From contig NZ_JAFMYV010000002.1 of the NCBI RefSeq assembly GCF_017353185.1, positions 620,001-684,000 on the forward strand: a stretch of 64,000 bases of DNA, in the 5' to 3' direction. A program made the translations under genes and the position numbers. Under the pieces are notes generated by a model that saw only the letters and a program-made list of their open reading frames with translations, was not told the DNA's origin and searched no databases. Every line of letters begins with the position of its first letter. Within the stretch, counting starts at the first letter, position 1. The stretch comes from Fibrella rubiginis (lineage in GTDB: Bacteria > Bacteroidota > Bacteroidia > Cytophagales > Spirosomataceae). Positions 28,012 to 38,094 of the stretch are shown here, one piece after another.

Positions 28012-31000
28012 GTGAAACGCTTTTTCCTGACAACCGGCCTTGTCATACTCGCCATCGTGCTACTGCTGGTCGGTTTTGCTACGCTCATCGTTACCACCTC
28101 ATGGGGACAACGATTTGTCACACAGCAGGTTAACAGTTACCTGGGCAAGAAAATAAAGGCCCCGTTTCGCATTGGCAGCATCCGGTATCGGATTCCCGAC
28201 TGGATAGAAATGAATGACGTTTTTTTCCAGACACCCCAGGGCGACACGCTGCTGAGTGGTCGACACATGCGCGTGGATCTGGATATGCTGGCCCTCTTGC
28301 AGAGCAAAGTGAGCCTGAATGAAGTGCAGTTAAACGAAGTTAAATTGCACGTTACAAGGAAATTAGCCAAACCAGGCGACACTACGGCGGCGTTTAATTT
28401 CAATTACCTCATCGACGCCTTCAACCCCATCGATTCGCTGGCACCAAAGCCTGTTGCCGCCCCCGCCACCGATACAACGTCTTCGCCGCTGGACATCAGT
28501 TTGTCGAAAGCCAGCCTGCGCAAAGTACTGATCCGGTATGAAGACGACATGGCCGGCGCCAACGTAGATGCCTACGTAGACACCCTCCGGGTAAATTTCC
28601 AGAACGTCGACGTGGCCAAATCGCGCTACCTCATCCGCGACCTGACCGCCGATGGGCTGAACGTAAAAAGCCGCATTTACGAAGGCGTTCCTTCGCCACC
28701 GTCCGACCCCTCGAAGCCCGGCGACACACTCACACTGGGCCTGGGTAAGTGGGACTTGACGCGCGCACTCTGGAACGTACGCGTGGAAACTGCCGACTTT
28801 GCCACAACCGGTAAAGTGGGTAAGCTGGCTATGGAAAGCGACCACATATACCTCACCGGCGAGAACATAGGCATCCAGTCGCTGCAACTGCTGAATTCGG
28901 AGGTGTCGGCCACGTTGTTGCGTCCACAGCGTCCCAAGGTCCTTGCGCGGTCGCCGGAAGCACGGGTGGCGATAGCGAAGACAGGAGCTGCATCGAGCGC
29001 CCCGCCGGTGAAGCCAACAGCAACACAACCCGCTGGGTGGGTGGCTCGGTTGGGGCAGGTACAGTTTGCCAATAACCGCATACAGTTCGACGATGAGACG
29101 GCACCCCGGCAGAAACGCGGCTTGGATTACGGCCACCTCGACATGAAAGGGCTGGGCATCGAAGGACGCAACCTGCTCTATAGCCCCGACCTGATTTCGG
29201 GGCAGTTGCGGCGCGGCCGGTTCAGCGACAAGTCGGGGTTTGTGTTGCAGCACGTTGACGTCGATGCACAGTACGGGGCAAAGCAAACGCTGCTCTCGAA
29301 CCTGTTTATCCGCACGGGTGCGCCGGGACAGCCGGGGTCGCTGCTGCGCGACCGGCTCGAAATCCGGTACGATTCCATTGGGCAGTTATCCCACGCCACA
29401 GAGGGTAAGAACCTGAATCGGGTGAAGGTGTTTCTGAACCTCCGCCAGAGCCGCCTCGCCTTCGCCGACGTTATTCAACTGGCTCCATTTCTGGCTGCGA
29501 CGCCCCCGCTAGCCGGCAATGCCCGCGAAGTGGTTCGCGCCAACGCTCAGATCCGGGGTACCCTGGCTGACCTGCGGATTCCCGTGGCCGATTTTGCCAT
29601 GCTGGGTGGTACCGTGCTGAAAATGAACGGGCGATTCACTAACGTAACTACACCCAGCCGGCTGGGTTTGGACCTCAACCTCATCGACGCCCGCACAACC
29701 CGCGCCGACCTGAACAAACTGGCCCCCAAAGGCACCCTCCCCGATTCGCTGGCGCTGGCTCCCAACCTGAAACTGACCGGACGCATTCGCGGGAAGCTCG
29801 ACGCCCTCACTGCCGACGCCAAACTGGCCACCAACTGGGGAAACGCCACCTTCGACGGCACGTTGCGCAATTTTTATACGGGCAAAAATCAGGCGTATGA
29901 AGGCCGCGCATCGCTGACAAAATTCGAGGCGGGCAAGTGGCTCATGAACCCCAAACAGTTTGGCACGATCACGGCGCGGGCGGGTTTCAATGGACGCGGG
30001 CTGGACACCAAAACCCTGTCGACCAACTTCCGGGCGGTGGTAGACGAGGCAGGACTGAACGGTTATTCGTACAAAAACGCCGACGTCAATGGCACGCTGA
30101 CCAACGGCATTCTCACCATAAAAGGTGGCATCAACGACCCCAACGTGCACCTGGTGCTGGATACCAGAGTAGGGCTTAAAACGGCTTTCCCAAGCGTAAC
30201 CGGGGCGATAAACATTACCGAGCTAAACCTCGACAAGCTGAAACTGTACGCCGACCCGCTGTCTATCAAGGGTGCTATTCAGCTGAATATGACCTCAACG
30301 GACCCCAAACGGCCCGAAGGTACTGTCAATGCGCAAAACGCCGTGGTGACGCTGAAAGGCAAGACCTACCCCATCGACACGCTGTATCTGAAAGCCGGGA
30401 CCGTTAACCCCGACCGCAAGACCCTGCTGGTAGGTCTGCCTTTTGGGCAGCTGGGCCTGAGTGGGCAGTTTGAGTACACGCGTCTGTACGACATCATTGC
30501 GAGTGAGTTTGGGCGGTATTTCAAAATTCCGGGCCTGACCTATAAGCCTATCCAGCCGCCCTACAGCTTCTACATCACGGGTAATGTGCGGCAGCACCCG
30601 CTCTTGCAGGCATTTTTACCCGCCCTGCGCAAGCTCGACCCCGTTTCGCTCAACGCCTACATCGACAATAAGCGTGATACCACCCTGGCCATGACCGTGA
30701 AAACGGGCCTGATCGACTATGATACCATTGTGGTGAAGGGATCGTCGCTGGGCTTGCTGGCTTATAACAATCAGCTGGCGGTGGCGGGGCAGATCAATTC
30801 GCTGCAGACCAACAGCCTCAAGTTCTATACCACCCAGCTTACGGGCAGTGCCGCCAACAACCGGTTTTCGTTTGGCCTGATCAGCAAAGATTCGCTCAAT
30901 AAAGACCGGCACGGGCTGGCCGGGCTGGTGAGCCTGGCAGGCAACGACTACCGCCTGCAGATAGGTCAGCGCGGGCTGCTCACCAACTACCGCACCTGGA

Positions 31001-33159
31001 CGTCCGACAGCACGGGCTACCTGCAGTATGGCGATGCCGGGGTGATAGCCAAGGGGTTCATGCTTAGCCAGGGCAAACAAACGCTCAGCCTGAACAGCAC
31101 CACCCCGACACCAAACGCCCCCCTGCGCGTGGAGGCCCGCAACCTGAATCTGCGGGATCTGGCCGCCGTAGCCAATCAGGATACGGCCCTGGCGGCAGGA
31201 ACGCTCAACAGTAATGTGGTCGTGAGCAACTACCTGTCGAAACCGGGGGGTGAGCCCCTCAGCTTTACCGGCGACCTGACCGTAGACAGCCTCCGGGTAA
31301 TGGACAAGCCCATTGGCAACATCAATGGCAAATTCGCCAACGTTTCGAATGGGCGTATTTCGGTGGATGTCAGCTTGTTGAGTAAAGATAATGATGCCAA
31401 ACTGTCGGGCTATTACAACCCCAACAACCCCAAAGAGGCCCTCGATTTTTTCCTCAGGCTAAACCGCCTCGACGCCCGCACCATCGAAGCCTTCAGCTTT
31501 GGCGAACTACGTCGGGCCAGGGGTACACTGCACGGCGAGGCCGATATTCTGGGCAGCACTACCTCACCCCAACTCAACGGCGGCATCTCGCTCGACTCTG
31601 TCGCGTTTAACGTCAAACAGCTGAATGCTACCTACCGAATTGATCAGGAGCGCATCCGGCTGTCGGGGCAAACGGTGACGTTTACGGATTTCAACCTGCG
31701 CGACACCCTGGGCCGGGCGTTGAACATCGACGGGCGCGTGGTGCTGAGTAACATCCCCAACGTATCGTACGATATTCGGGCGCGGGCGCAGAATTTCCTG
31801 GCCCTTAATGCCGCCCGCAAAGACAACGGCTTTTTATACGGGCAAGCCTCGGTGTCGGCTAACCTGCATATTGTGGGCAAAGGCGCGGCTCCGTCGGTAG
31901 ACGGTAGTGTGCGGCTGGAAGACGGCTCGAAAGTGACTACGGTGCTCCCCAGCGATGAAGCCAGCCTGAACGACGCCCGCCAGACACTGACATTCATTGA
32001 CCACAACGACACGCTGGCCCTTGCCAAATACCTGCGTCCGCGTAAAGACACCGTGGCCGCCCCCCTCCAGTTCGACCAGCTCAACAACTCCAACATTAAC
32101 CTGACGCTGGAGGCCGACGAGAAATCGGAGATCACGATTATTGTAGATGAACTGAACGGCGACAACCTGCGGGCGCGGGGCAATGCGCGGTTGGCTGTGA
32201 ACGTGTCGCCCAGCGGCGAGGTATCTGTTTTGGGCCGGTATGAGGTGACAGAAGGCCGATATTCGCTCACGTATCAGGTGCTGCAACGGGAATTTGCCCT
32301 CCAGAAAGGCGGCTATATCAACTTCACCGGTGACCCGCTTAAAGCCGACCTGAACCTGACGGCCATTTACCAGGCCCGCACTACATCGGATGCCCTTATT
32401 TCCAGCGAAACGTCGGGCAGCACGCAGCCGCTGGCCAAAATTCAGGTGCCGTATAACGTGGCCCTTACGCTGAGTGGTAACCTGGCCGCACCGACCATTA
32501 ACTTCGACATCATTGCCCCGTCGGAAACCATCACCCGGTTGGGTCAGGTGGGCGACGAGGTGACGCGTAAGCTGGAAGCCCTGCGCGCCAACCCCAACGA
32601 CATGAACAAGCAGGTGTTTGGCCTGCTGATCCTGGGCAACTTCATCGCCGAATCGTCGAGCGGGTCAAGCTCCGGGTTCAACGTAGGGGCCACGGCTACC
32701 GACCTGGCCCGCAGCAGCGTAAGTAAGATTATTTCGCAGCAATTGCAGCAGTTTGCGTCGGGTCTGATCAAGGGCGTCGATCTGGATGTAAACCTCAATT
32801 CGCAGGCGGGCGAGGCCCAGACGGGTAGCGCCACCGGCAGCCGTACCGACCTGAACATTGGTCTGTCGCGGAGTTTCTTGCAGGGACGCCTGACGGTATC
32901 GGTGGGTAAGAACTTTCTGGTGCAGGGATCACAGGATATTAAGCAGGCGCAGAACAACAGTGCTGTATTCGACAACCTGTCGCTCAACTACAACATCACC
33001 CGCGACGGTCGGTATGCGCTCCGGGCCTACCGCCGCTCCAACAGTGAGCGAACTATTCTGGAAGGCTTTGTCATCGAAACCGGCGTGGGCTTCGTCATCA
33101 CCGTCGACTTCAACACCCTGGCTGATCTGGTTCGGCGCAGGAAGGAGGAGGAAAATTAA
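28012..33159 (+). CDS. tamB: Translocation and assembly module protein TamB
   Basis: The 1715-aa protein has one N-terminal membrane helix (about residues 6-28) and a very long repetitive beta-strand region, typical of the AsmA/TamB groove proteins that bridge inner and outer membranes. The conserved C-terminal TamB (DUF490) part covers about 1330-1715 and includes GRYEVTEGRYSLTYQ, GGYINFTGDPLKADLNLTA and the end strands before RRRKEEEN. It helps assemble outer-membrane proteins or move phospholipids; which applies here is unknown. The start is GTG 28012. Its stop overlaps a TAATG at 33159, and the tamA gene follows. Confidence 0.92.
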   Translation: MKRFFLTTGLVILAIVLLLVGFATLIVTTSWGQRFVTQQVNSYLGKKIKAPFRIGSIRYRIPDWIEMNDVFFQTPQGDTLLSGRHMRVDLDMLALLQSKVSLNEVQLNEVKLHVTRKLAKPGDTTAAFNFNYLIDAFNPIDSLAPKPVAAPATDTTSSPLDISLSKASLRKVLIRYEDDMAGANVDAYVDTLRVNFQNVDVAKSRYLIRDLTADGLNVKSRIYEGVPSPPSDPSKPGDTLTLGLGKWDLTRALWNVRVETADFATTGKVGKLAMESDHIYLTGENIGIQSLQLLNSEVSATLLRPQRPKVLARSPEARVAIAKTGAASSAPPVKPTATQPAGWVARLGQVQFANNRIQFDDETAPRQKRGLDYGHLDMKGLGIEGRNLLYSPDLISGQLRRGRFSDKSGFVLQHVDVDAQYGAKQTLLSNLFIRTGAPGQPGSLLRDRLEIRYDSIGQLSHATEGKNLNRVKVFLNLRQSRLAFADVIQLAPFLAATPPLAGNAREVVRANAQIRGTLADLRIPVADFAMLGGTVLKMNGRFTNVTTPSRLGLDLNLIDARTTRADLNKLAPKGTLPDSLALAPNLKLTGRIRGKLDALTADAKLATNWGNATFDGTLRNFYTGKNQAYEGRASLTKFEAGKWLMNPKQFGTITARAGFNGRGLDTKTLSTNFRAVVDEAGLNGYSYKNADVNGTLTNGILTIKGGINDPNVHLVLDTRVGLKTAFPSVTGAINITELNLDKLKLYADPLSIKGAIQLNMTSTDPKRPEGTVNAQNAVVTLKGKTYPIDTLYLKAGTVNPDRKTLLVGLPFGQLGLSGQFEYTRLYDIIASEFGRYFKIPGLTYKPIQPPYSFYITGNVRQHPLLQAFLPALRKLDPVSLNAYIDNKRDTTLAMTVKTGLIDYDTIVVKGSSLGLLAYNNQLAVAGQINSLQTNSLKFYTTQLTGSAANNRFSFGLISKDSLNKDRHGLAGLVSLAGNDYRLQIGQRGLLTNYRTWTSDSTGYLQYGDAGVIAKGFMLSQGKQTLSLNSTTPTPNAPLRVEARNLNLRDLAAVANQDTALAAGTLNSNVVVSNYLSKPGGEPLSFTGDLTVDSLRVMDKPIGNINGKFANVSNGRISVDVSLLSKDNDAKLSGYYNPNNPKEALDFFLRLNRLDARTIEAFSFGELRRARGTLHGEADILGSTTSPQLNGGISLDSVAFNVKQLNATYRIDQERIRLSGQTVTFTDFNLRDTLGRALNIDGRVVLSNIPNVSYDIRARAQNFLALNAARKDNGFLYGQASVSANLHIVGKGAAPSVDGSVRLEDGSKVTTVLPSDEASLNDARQTLTFIDHNDTLALAKYLRPRKDTVAAPLQFDQLNNSNINLTLEADEKSEITIIVDELNGDNLRARGNARLAVNVSPSGEVSVLGRYEVTEGRYSLTYQVLQREFALQKGGYINFTGDPLKADLNLTAIYQARTTSDALISSETSGSTQPLAKIQVPYNVALTLSGNLAAPTINFDIIAPSETITRLGQVGDEVTRKLEALRANPNDMNKQVFGLLILGNFIAESSSGSSSGFNVGATATDLARSSVSKIISQQLQQFASGLIKGVDLDVNLNSQAGEAQTGSATGSRTDLNIGLSRSFLQGRLTVSVGKNFLVQGSQDIKQAQNNSAVFDNLSLNYNITRDGRYALRAYRRSNSERTILEGFVIETGVGFVITVDFNTLADLVRRRKEEEN

Positions 33160-33321
33160 TGTACAATGCCTTACGGCTCCAAACAGCCCACAACGTGTAC
33201 ATCTGGGAATACGACAAAATGAGATCATTGATAAAAATATACCATTCATTCACACAAACACGCCACAGCATAAAGCCGACGCGACTACCATTGTACATTG
33301 TTCATTGTACATTGTACATTA
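33157..33321. repeat. GTACAAT-type heptad palindrome spanning the tamA start
   Basis: The left arm TAATGTACAATG (33157-33168) is short. The right arm (33289-33321), read on the other strand, is GTACAAT, GTACAAT, GAACAAT, GTACAAT. The 120 nt between are not palindromic. The right arm lies inside the tamA reading frame, where it encodes LYIVHCTLYI. Confidence 0.75.
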
Positions 33322-35633
33322 CCATACTCCAAAGCTGCAACATAGCCAAGCACCTGCCGGCGGGAGAAAAACTGTATGTAGGAGCTGATTTTGTGCTGAA
33401 GACAGATTCGACGGTTACGAAAAAGGAAAAAGACCGGCTCGTTTCCGAGTTGCAAACGCTGGCGCGGCCACGGCCCAACAGTCGGATTTTTGGCTTTCCC
33501 TACAAAGTGGGGTTCTATTATTTCATTGGTGAGCCAAAGAAGGAAAAAGGTTTCCGGGCGGGGTTGCGGCGGAAGTTTGGCGAAGCACCCGTGCTGGCCT
33601 CGGCGCGCGGACTGGCCGCCAACGGGCAGCTGATGGGCAATACGCTGGAGAACGAAGGCTATTTTGGTACGACACTACAGGGCGATTTTGTCGATGTGAA
33701 CAGTTACCAAACCAAAGCCCGCTACACCATTCAGGTGCCCCAGCGCTACCTGATCGACTCGGTGTCGTTTATCGGCGACTCCACGCTGGTGGCGCGGGCT
33801 ATGTTCAACACCTCACCGCAATCGCTGCTGAAGGCGGGAAACCCCTTTGTGCTCGACGTGGTGAAGGCCGAAAAAGAACGTATCGGCGAGGCTATCAAAC
33901 AGCGCGGCTTCTTCTATTTCCTGCCCGACTACGTGGCCGTGCTGACCGATACCGCCGTGGGCAACCACAAGGTGCGGTTCTACCTGGCCATCAAGCCCGA
34001 CATTCCGGCGGCGGCGAAAGTGCCTTATTACCTGCGCAACATCTATATCTTCCCAAACTACACCCTCGCCAATGCCCGCAACGACACCAACCGGGCCGTG
34101 GCTTACCAGGCACCTATCCCTACCGCCGCCGATTCTGGCCTGACCAACCGACCGGGCAAATTCTACATCGTCGATTCGTCAAGGGTGTATAATCCTGTCC
34201 TGTTTGAAGACGTCATCAGCCTGCGGCCGGGGAGGCGTTATAACAGCCGGGCGCAGGATTTGTCCCTGTCGCGGCTGGTGAATCTGGGTACGTTTAAATA
34301 CATCCGTAACCGCTTCGAGCCGGTGGGCCGTTATGGGCGCGATTCGGCCCTGATGGACCTGAATTATTACCTTACCCCCCTGCCCAAACGGTCGGTCCGG
34401 CTGGAACTGTCGGGCAACTCACGCTCCAACAATCTGGCAGGTACGTTGCTGACACTGAGCTACATAGATCGAAACTTCTTACACCGCGCCGAGCAGCTGC
34501 AAGTCAACACTACGGCGGGTATCGACCTGCAGGTAGGCGCAGCGGGGCGCGGCGTAACCAACTATCGCTACGGTATCGACGCCACGCTGAGCTTCCCCCG
34601 GCTGGTGTCGCCGTTCAAAATCCGCTACGACCGGCGGCAGATTTTGCCCAAAACTAACCTGACAGTAGGCTACGAAATTCTGCAACGCGATTCGCTGTAT
34701 AACCTGAGTTCGGCCAGGGCCTCGTTTGGCTATGCCTTCCGGGCCAACAGTCGTGTTGAACACACGATCTTACCGTTCAATATCAACTACGTATACCTGT
34801 ACAACGAACAGCAGAAATACATCGAAGGGCTTACCGATCCCAGAACAAGTCAGGCCTACGCCAAACTGTTGCAGCCACAGTTGATCCTGAGTTCGATCTA
34901 CACGTTCAACTACAACTCTGATCCACAGAGCCGTCGACGTTACACCAACCGCCTGACTATTAACGCCGAGCCGGCCGGAAACCTGGCTGGACTCCTGGTA
35001 AAAGCCGATTCGGTCGGGTATAAAAACATTGCCAACGTACCTTTCGCTCAGTTCTTTCGGTTTGACCTCGACACCCGGCATTACTTCCAGTTAACACCCA
35101 AGCTGACCTGGGCGAACCGGTTTTTTGGGGGCATCGGTATTCCCTACGGCAACATCAACGAAATGCCCTTTGTCCGGCAATATTTTGTGGGTGGGGCCAA
35201 CAGTGTACGCGCTTTCCGACCACGGGCTGTAGGGCCAGGTCTTTACGCACCCGCGCCGGGGACGTTGTTTCAGGATGGTGGCGGCGATATTAAACTGGAG
35301 GTGAACACTGAACTTCGGGCTAAGCTGACGTCTCTCATTCAGGTGGCTGCTTTCGTCGACGCCGGTAACGTATGGAGCTACAGCAGTCAGAGTACGTATG
35401 GTGTTGGCTCTGAGTTTACCAAAGATTTTGCCAAACAACTGGCTATCGGCGGGGGCATAGGCCTGCGCATCGACCTCTCCTACTTTCTGATTCGTGCCGA
35501 TTTAGCCACGCCGTTCAGCATTCCTTACCTACCCGAAGGGGAGCGTTGGGTATTGAACAAAATCAACTTCCGCAGCCGCGACTGGCGACGCAATAACCTC
35601 GTGCTCAACATTGCGGTAGGATACCCCTTCTAA
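33219..35633 (+). CDS. tamA: TamA/BamA-family outer-membrane lipoprotein
   Basis: The protein has about 804 aa. A signal sequence ends in a lipobox (ITILQSC), followed by the family-typical start NIAKHLPAGEKLYVGADF. POTRA-like domains (about 60-400) and a C-terminal 16-strand-type barrel follow, with VRQYFVGGANSVRAFRPRAVGPG (read in part) matching the BamA/TamA xRGF/Y-type loop, and a last strand ending NLVLNIAVGYPF. It should pair with TamB encoded just upstream. ATG 33159 is also in frame and coupled to the tamB stop; I prefer 33219 (MRSLIKIY). The hydrophobic core of the signal is written in heptad-repeat DNA. Confidence 0.85.
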   Translation: MRSLIKIYHSFTQTRHSIKPTRLPLYIVHCTLYITILQSCNIAKHLPAGEKLYVGADFVLKTDSTVTKKEKDRLVSELQTLARPRPNSRIFGFPYKVGFYYFIGEPKKEKGFRAGLRRKFGEAPVLASARGLAANGQLMGNTLENEGYFGTTLQGDFVDVNSYQTKARYTIQVPQRYLIDSVSFIGDSTLVARAMFNTSPQSLLKAGNPFVLDVVKAEKERIGEAIKQRGFFYFLPDYVAVLTDTAVGNHKVRFYLAIKPDIPAAAKVPYYLRNIYIFPNYTLANARNDTNRAVAYQAPIPTAADSGLTNRPGKFYIVDSSRVYNPVLFEDVISLRPGRRYNSRAQDLSLSRLVNLGTFKYIRNRFEPVGRYGRDSALMDLNYYLTPLPKRSVRLELSGNSRSNNLAGTLLTLSYIDRNFLHRAEQLQVNTTAGIDLQVGAAGRGVTNYRYGIDATLSFPRLVSPFKIRYDRRQILPKTNLTVGYEILQRDSLYNLSSARASFGYAFRANSRVEHTILPFNINYVYLYNEQQKYIEGLTDPRTSQAYAKLLQPQLILSSIYTFNYNSDPQSRRRYTNRLTINAEPAGNLAGLLVKADSVGYKNIANVPFAQFFRFDLDTRHYFQLTPKLTWANRFFGGIGIPYGNINEMPFVRQYFVGGANSVRAFRPRAVGPGLYAPAPGTLFQDGGGDIKLEVNTELRAKLTSLIQVAAFVDAGNVWSYSSQSTYGVGSEFTKDFAKQLAIGGGIGLRIDLSYFLIRADLATPFSIPYLPEGERWVLNKINFRSRDWRRNNLVLNIAVGYPF

Positions 35634-35644
35634 TAAAAGCTGCT

Positions 35645-35652
35645 TATTTTTG
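35645..35652 (+). promoter_or_regulatory. -7 promoter box before the 35674 glycosyltransferase
   Basis: TATTTTTG matches TAnnTTTG, 22 nt before the ATG at 35674. Confidence 0.35.
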
Positions 35653-35673
35653 CTGAACCATAACTACAGCACC

Positions 35674-36612
35674 ATGAGAATCAGCGGCTTTTCGTACATC
35701 CGCAACGGTTTCACCTACCAATATCCTTTTCTAGCAGCTATCCAGTCCGTTTTACCCCTTTGCGATGAATTTTGCGTTGCCGTGGGTGATTCAAACGACG
35801 AAACCCGAGAAGCTCTGGTGGCGCTCAACGATCCCCGAATCAGGATTATTGATACTATCTGGGACGAGACCATGCGTGGCAACGGCAAAATCTTTGCCCA
35901 GCAGGCCAACATCGCCCTTGACGCCTGCACCGGTGACTGGTTGTTCCATATTCAGGCCGACGAGGTTATGCATGAGCGCGACCTGCCCATCATCCGCGCC
36001 GCGATGGAGGCCGTTGATGATCGGCCCGATATTGACGGTTTGCTGTTCGATTTCCTGAATTTCCACGGTAGCTACGACTACCTTAACAATACCCGTAAGC
36101 AGCATAAAAAAGAGATTCGTGTGTTTCGCAACGGCATCAACGCCTACGCCTACCGCGACTCGCAGGGCTTTCGGAAATACACGTCATTTGCGGCCTACGA
36201 GCAGGGCGAAACCGGTACCAAACTCCGCGTGAAGTATGTGCCGGTGCCGGTGCACCACTACAGTTTTGTGCGTCCTGCCGAACAGATGTTTCAGAAGTGG
36301 GCCTATTTCCGCACGTTCTACGGCCGTCAGATGGACGAGCCGGCGCTACATACACTATCGGCTGCCCCTGCCGACGTTATGGTTAGCCCAATGGCGACCA
36401 AACAATTCGACTATTACAACATTTTTCGCATCAAACGCTTCGAAGGTACTCACCCCGCCGTGATGCAGCCCTATATCGCCGCTGCTCCAAACGACTTCGA
36501 CCCCACCAAAATTCATCACGTACAAAGCCTGAAAGACAAAGTAGTTTACGCTATCGAAGACCGGCTCAAATACCGCTTCGGCGAGTGGAAGAACTACAGG
36601 CTGGTGGAATAG
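35674..36612 (+). CDS. GT2-like glycosyltransferase
   Basis: The 312-aa protein begins MRISGFSYIRNGFTYQYPFL. A GT-A fold follows: an early strand CDEFCVAVGDSNDET in place of the usual EVVVVDDGS, and the acidic motif FHIQADEVMHERDLP (about residues 90-105) where family members have D-x-D-E. The C-terminal half is rich in aromatic and basic residues. It resembles the glycosyltransferases annotated for lipopolysaccharide/cell-surface glycans in Cytophagales. Donor and acceptor are unknown. It follows tamA by 40 nt but appears to have its own promoter box. Confidence 0.75.
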   Translation: MRISGFSYIRNGFTYQYPFLAAIQSVLPLCDEFCVAVGDSNDETREALVALNDPRIRIIDTIWDETMRGNGKIFAQQANIALDACTGDWLFHIQADEVMHERDLPIIRAAMEAVDDRPDIDGLLFDFLNFHGSYDYLNNTRKQHKKEIRVFRNGINAYAYRDSQGFRKYTSFAAYEQGETGTKLRVKYVPVPVHHYSFVRPAEQMFQKWAYFRTFYGRQMDEPALHTLSAAPADVMVSPMATKQFDYYNIFRIKRFEGTHPAVMQPYIAAAPNDFDPTKIHHVQSLKDKVVYAIEDRLKYRFGEWKNYRLVE

Positions 36613-36640
36613 TGGCGGTGAAGTCACAATTTGCCCATTT

Positions 36641-36744
36641 TGATGTCGGAATTTTGCTTTTTTTTCGACATCAAGTCTATTTGATGTCGAAGCATTTGAC
36701 ACAAATTGGCCATATTGTCGAAGTTTTGACAAATTTTCGACATT
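36641..36744. promoter_or_regulatory. Repeated TGATGTCG/CGACATCA boxes before the Fic gene
   Basis: The 8-nt word TGATGTCG occurs at 36641-36648 and 36682-36689. Its complement CGACATCA is at 36666-36673, with a variant CGACATTA at 36738-36745. Flanking phrases are also repeated (CACAATTTGCCCATTTTG versus CACAAATTGGCCATATTG). The spacing and the position directly upstream of the Fic start suggest an operator array, possibly autoregulatory. Confidence 0.5.
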
Positions 36745-36754
36745 AGGAATAGCA

Positions 36755-37843
36755 ATGGCCTACCACAGAGAAGAACCGTATAATGACTTACCCGATTTAC
36801 CACCTGCCATCAATTTTTACCAACCAGAAATTGTACGAGCATTGGCAGCAGCTACCCGATATTTGGGTGAGCTGAACGGGTTGTGCGCTACGTTACCCGA
36901 CCCTCTGTTATTACTTAACACACTGGTTTTGCAGGAAAGCCGCGATAGTTCGGCCATCGAAAATATCGTAACCACCCAGGATGAATTGTACCGGGCTTCT
37001 GTAGACGGTGTGCCAACAAACACAGCGGCAAAAGAGGTACTTAGTTACCGGGAAGCTACGTATACAGGTATAGCACGGATGCGCACAAGGCACAACCTGA
37101 TCTTGACGAATACGTTGATCGAAGTGGTTCAGACAATTAAGAACAATCAGTCGGCAATTCGGCAAACACCTGGCACTACGCTGCGTAGCTCAGGATCTGG
37201 TGACGTAATGTACACGCCGCCAACGGGCGAAACGGTCATTCGGCAAAAGATGGCTGCTCTTGAGCAGTTTATCAATGAGGATAGCGAAGACGGCCCTGAT
37301 ACGTTGATTAAATTGGCCCTCATGCATTACCAGTTTGAGGCTATTCACCCATTCTCCGATGGTAATGGACGCACAGGACGAATTATGATCAACTTATACT
37401 TGGTGCAACAGCAACGGCTTTCGCAACCGATTCTGTATCTGAGCCGGTACATCAACATTTACCGCAGTACCTATTACAAACTCTTACGTAGCGTCACAGA
37501 AGACGAGAACTGGACCGAGTGGATCATTTTTATGTTAAACGCAATCGCTGATACGTCCCGACTGACCATGTCGAAGATTCGGCGCATCCTTGTCCTAATG
37601 GGGGAGGTTAAAAAGGAAATGGCTCATACCATGCAAACGTCGCATAACCCTGAGTTGCTTCGGCTCATGTTTGCGCAGCCTTATTTGAAAGTAGATTTTT
37701 TAGTAAAAAGCGGATTGGTTCATCGCCAAACGGCGTCCACTTACCTGAAAAAATTAGCCGCTGCGGGCATCCTGACGCCCAACCCCGTTGGCCGCACCAC
37801 CTATTACGTCAACCAGCGGCTGATCGACCTTCTGGCTGATTAG
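36755..37843 (+). CDS. Fic family AMP-transferase with N-terminal inhibitory helix
   Basis: The 362-aa protein has, in order, a Fic_N-type region (PDLPPAINFYQPEIVRAL), the inhibitory motif SSAIEN (65-70, Glu69 blocking the ATP site), the catalytic motif HPFSDGNGRTGR (198-209, His198), and a C-terminal winged-helix domain (about 290-360, KSGLVHRQTASTYLKKLAAAGIL). This is the class II, self-inhibited Fic layout. It transfers AMP to a target protein hydroxyl; the target is unknown. The winged helix and the upstream repeated boxes suggest self-regulation. Confidence 0.92.
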   Translation: MAYHREEPYNDLPDLPPAINFYQPEIVRALAAATRYLGELNGLCATLPDPLLLLNTLVLQESRDSSAIENIVTTQDELYRASVDGVPTNTAAKEVLSYREATYTGIARMRTRHNLILTNTLIEVVQTIKNNQSAIRQTPGTTLRSSGSGDVMYTPPTGETVIRQKMAALEQFINEDSEDGPDTLIKLALMHYQFEAIHPFSDGNGRTGRIMINLYLVQQQRLSQPILYLSRYINIYRSTYYKLLRSVTEDENWTEWIIFMLNAIADTSRLTMSKIRRILVLMGEVKKEMAHTMQTSHNPELLRLMFAQPYLKVDFLVKSGLVHRQTASTYLKKLAAAGILTPNPVGRTTYYVNQRLIDLLAD

Positions 37844-37867
37844 ATTCCATTACTGAACTTATAACTA

Positions 37868-38066
37868 GTGACCCCAGCGGGATCTAGTCTTTGTAGCGAA
37901 CGATCCGCCCTTATACACTTCGACCCCAGCGGGGTCGCGTCTTTGTCAGTTTTCTGAAGAAAAATCTAGGTGATCTTTCTGAAGAGACTAAAGACACGAC
38001 CCCGCTGGGGTCGAAGTGTATAAGGGCGGATCGTTCGCTACAAAGACTAGACCCCGCTGGGGTCAC
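37868..38066. repeat. Long palindrome built on GACCCCAGCGGG units
   Basis: Arms of about 77 nt are nearly perfect complements. Each arm carries two copies of a GACCCCAGCGGG...GTCTTTGT unit, and the word GACCCCAGCGGGGTC is itself nearly self-complementary. It lies between the convergent Fic and DUF2911 genes. The words are longer than the 7-nt words of most other elements here. Confidence 0.9.
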
Positions 38067-38094
38067 TCCCCAAGGAGCTCATTGTCAGCAATCG

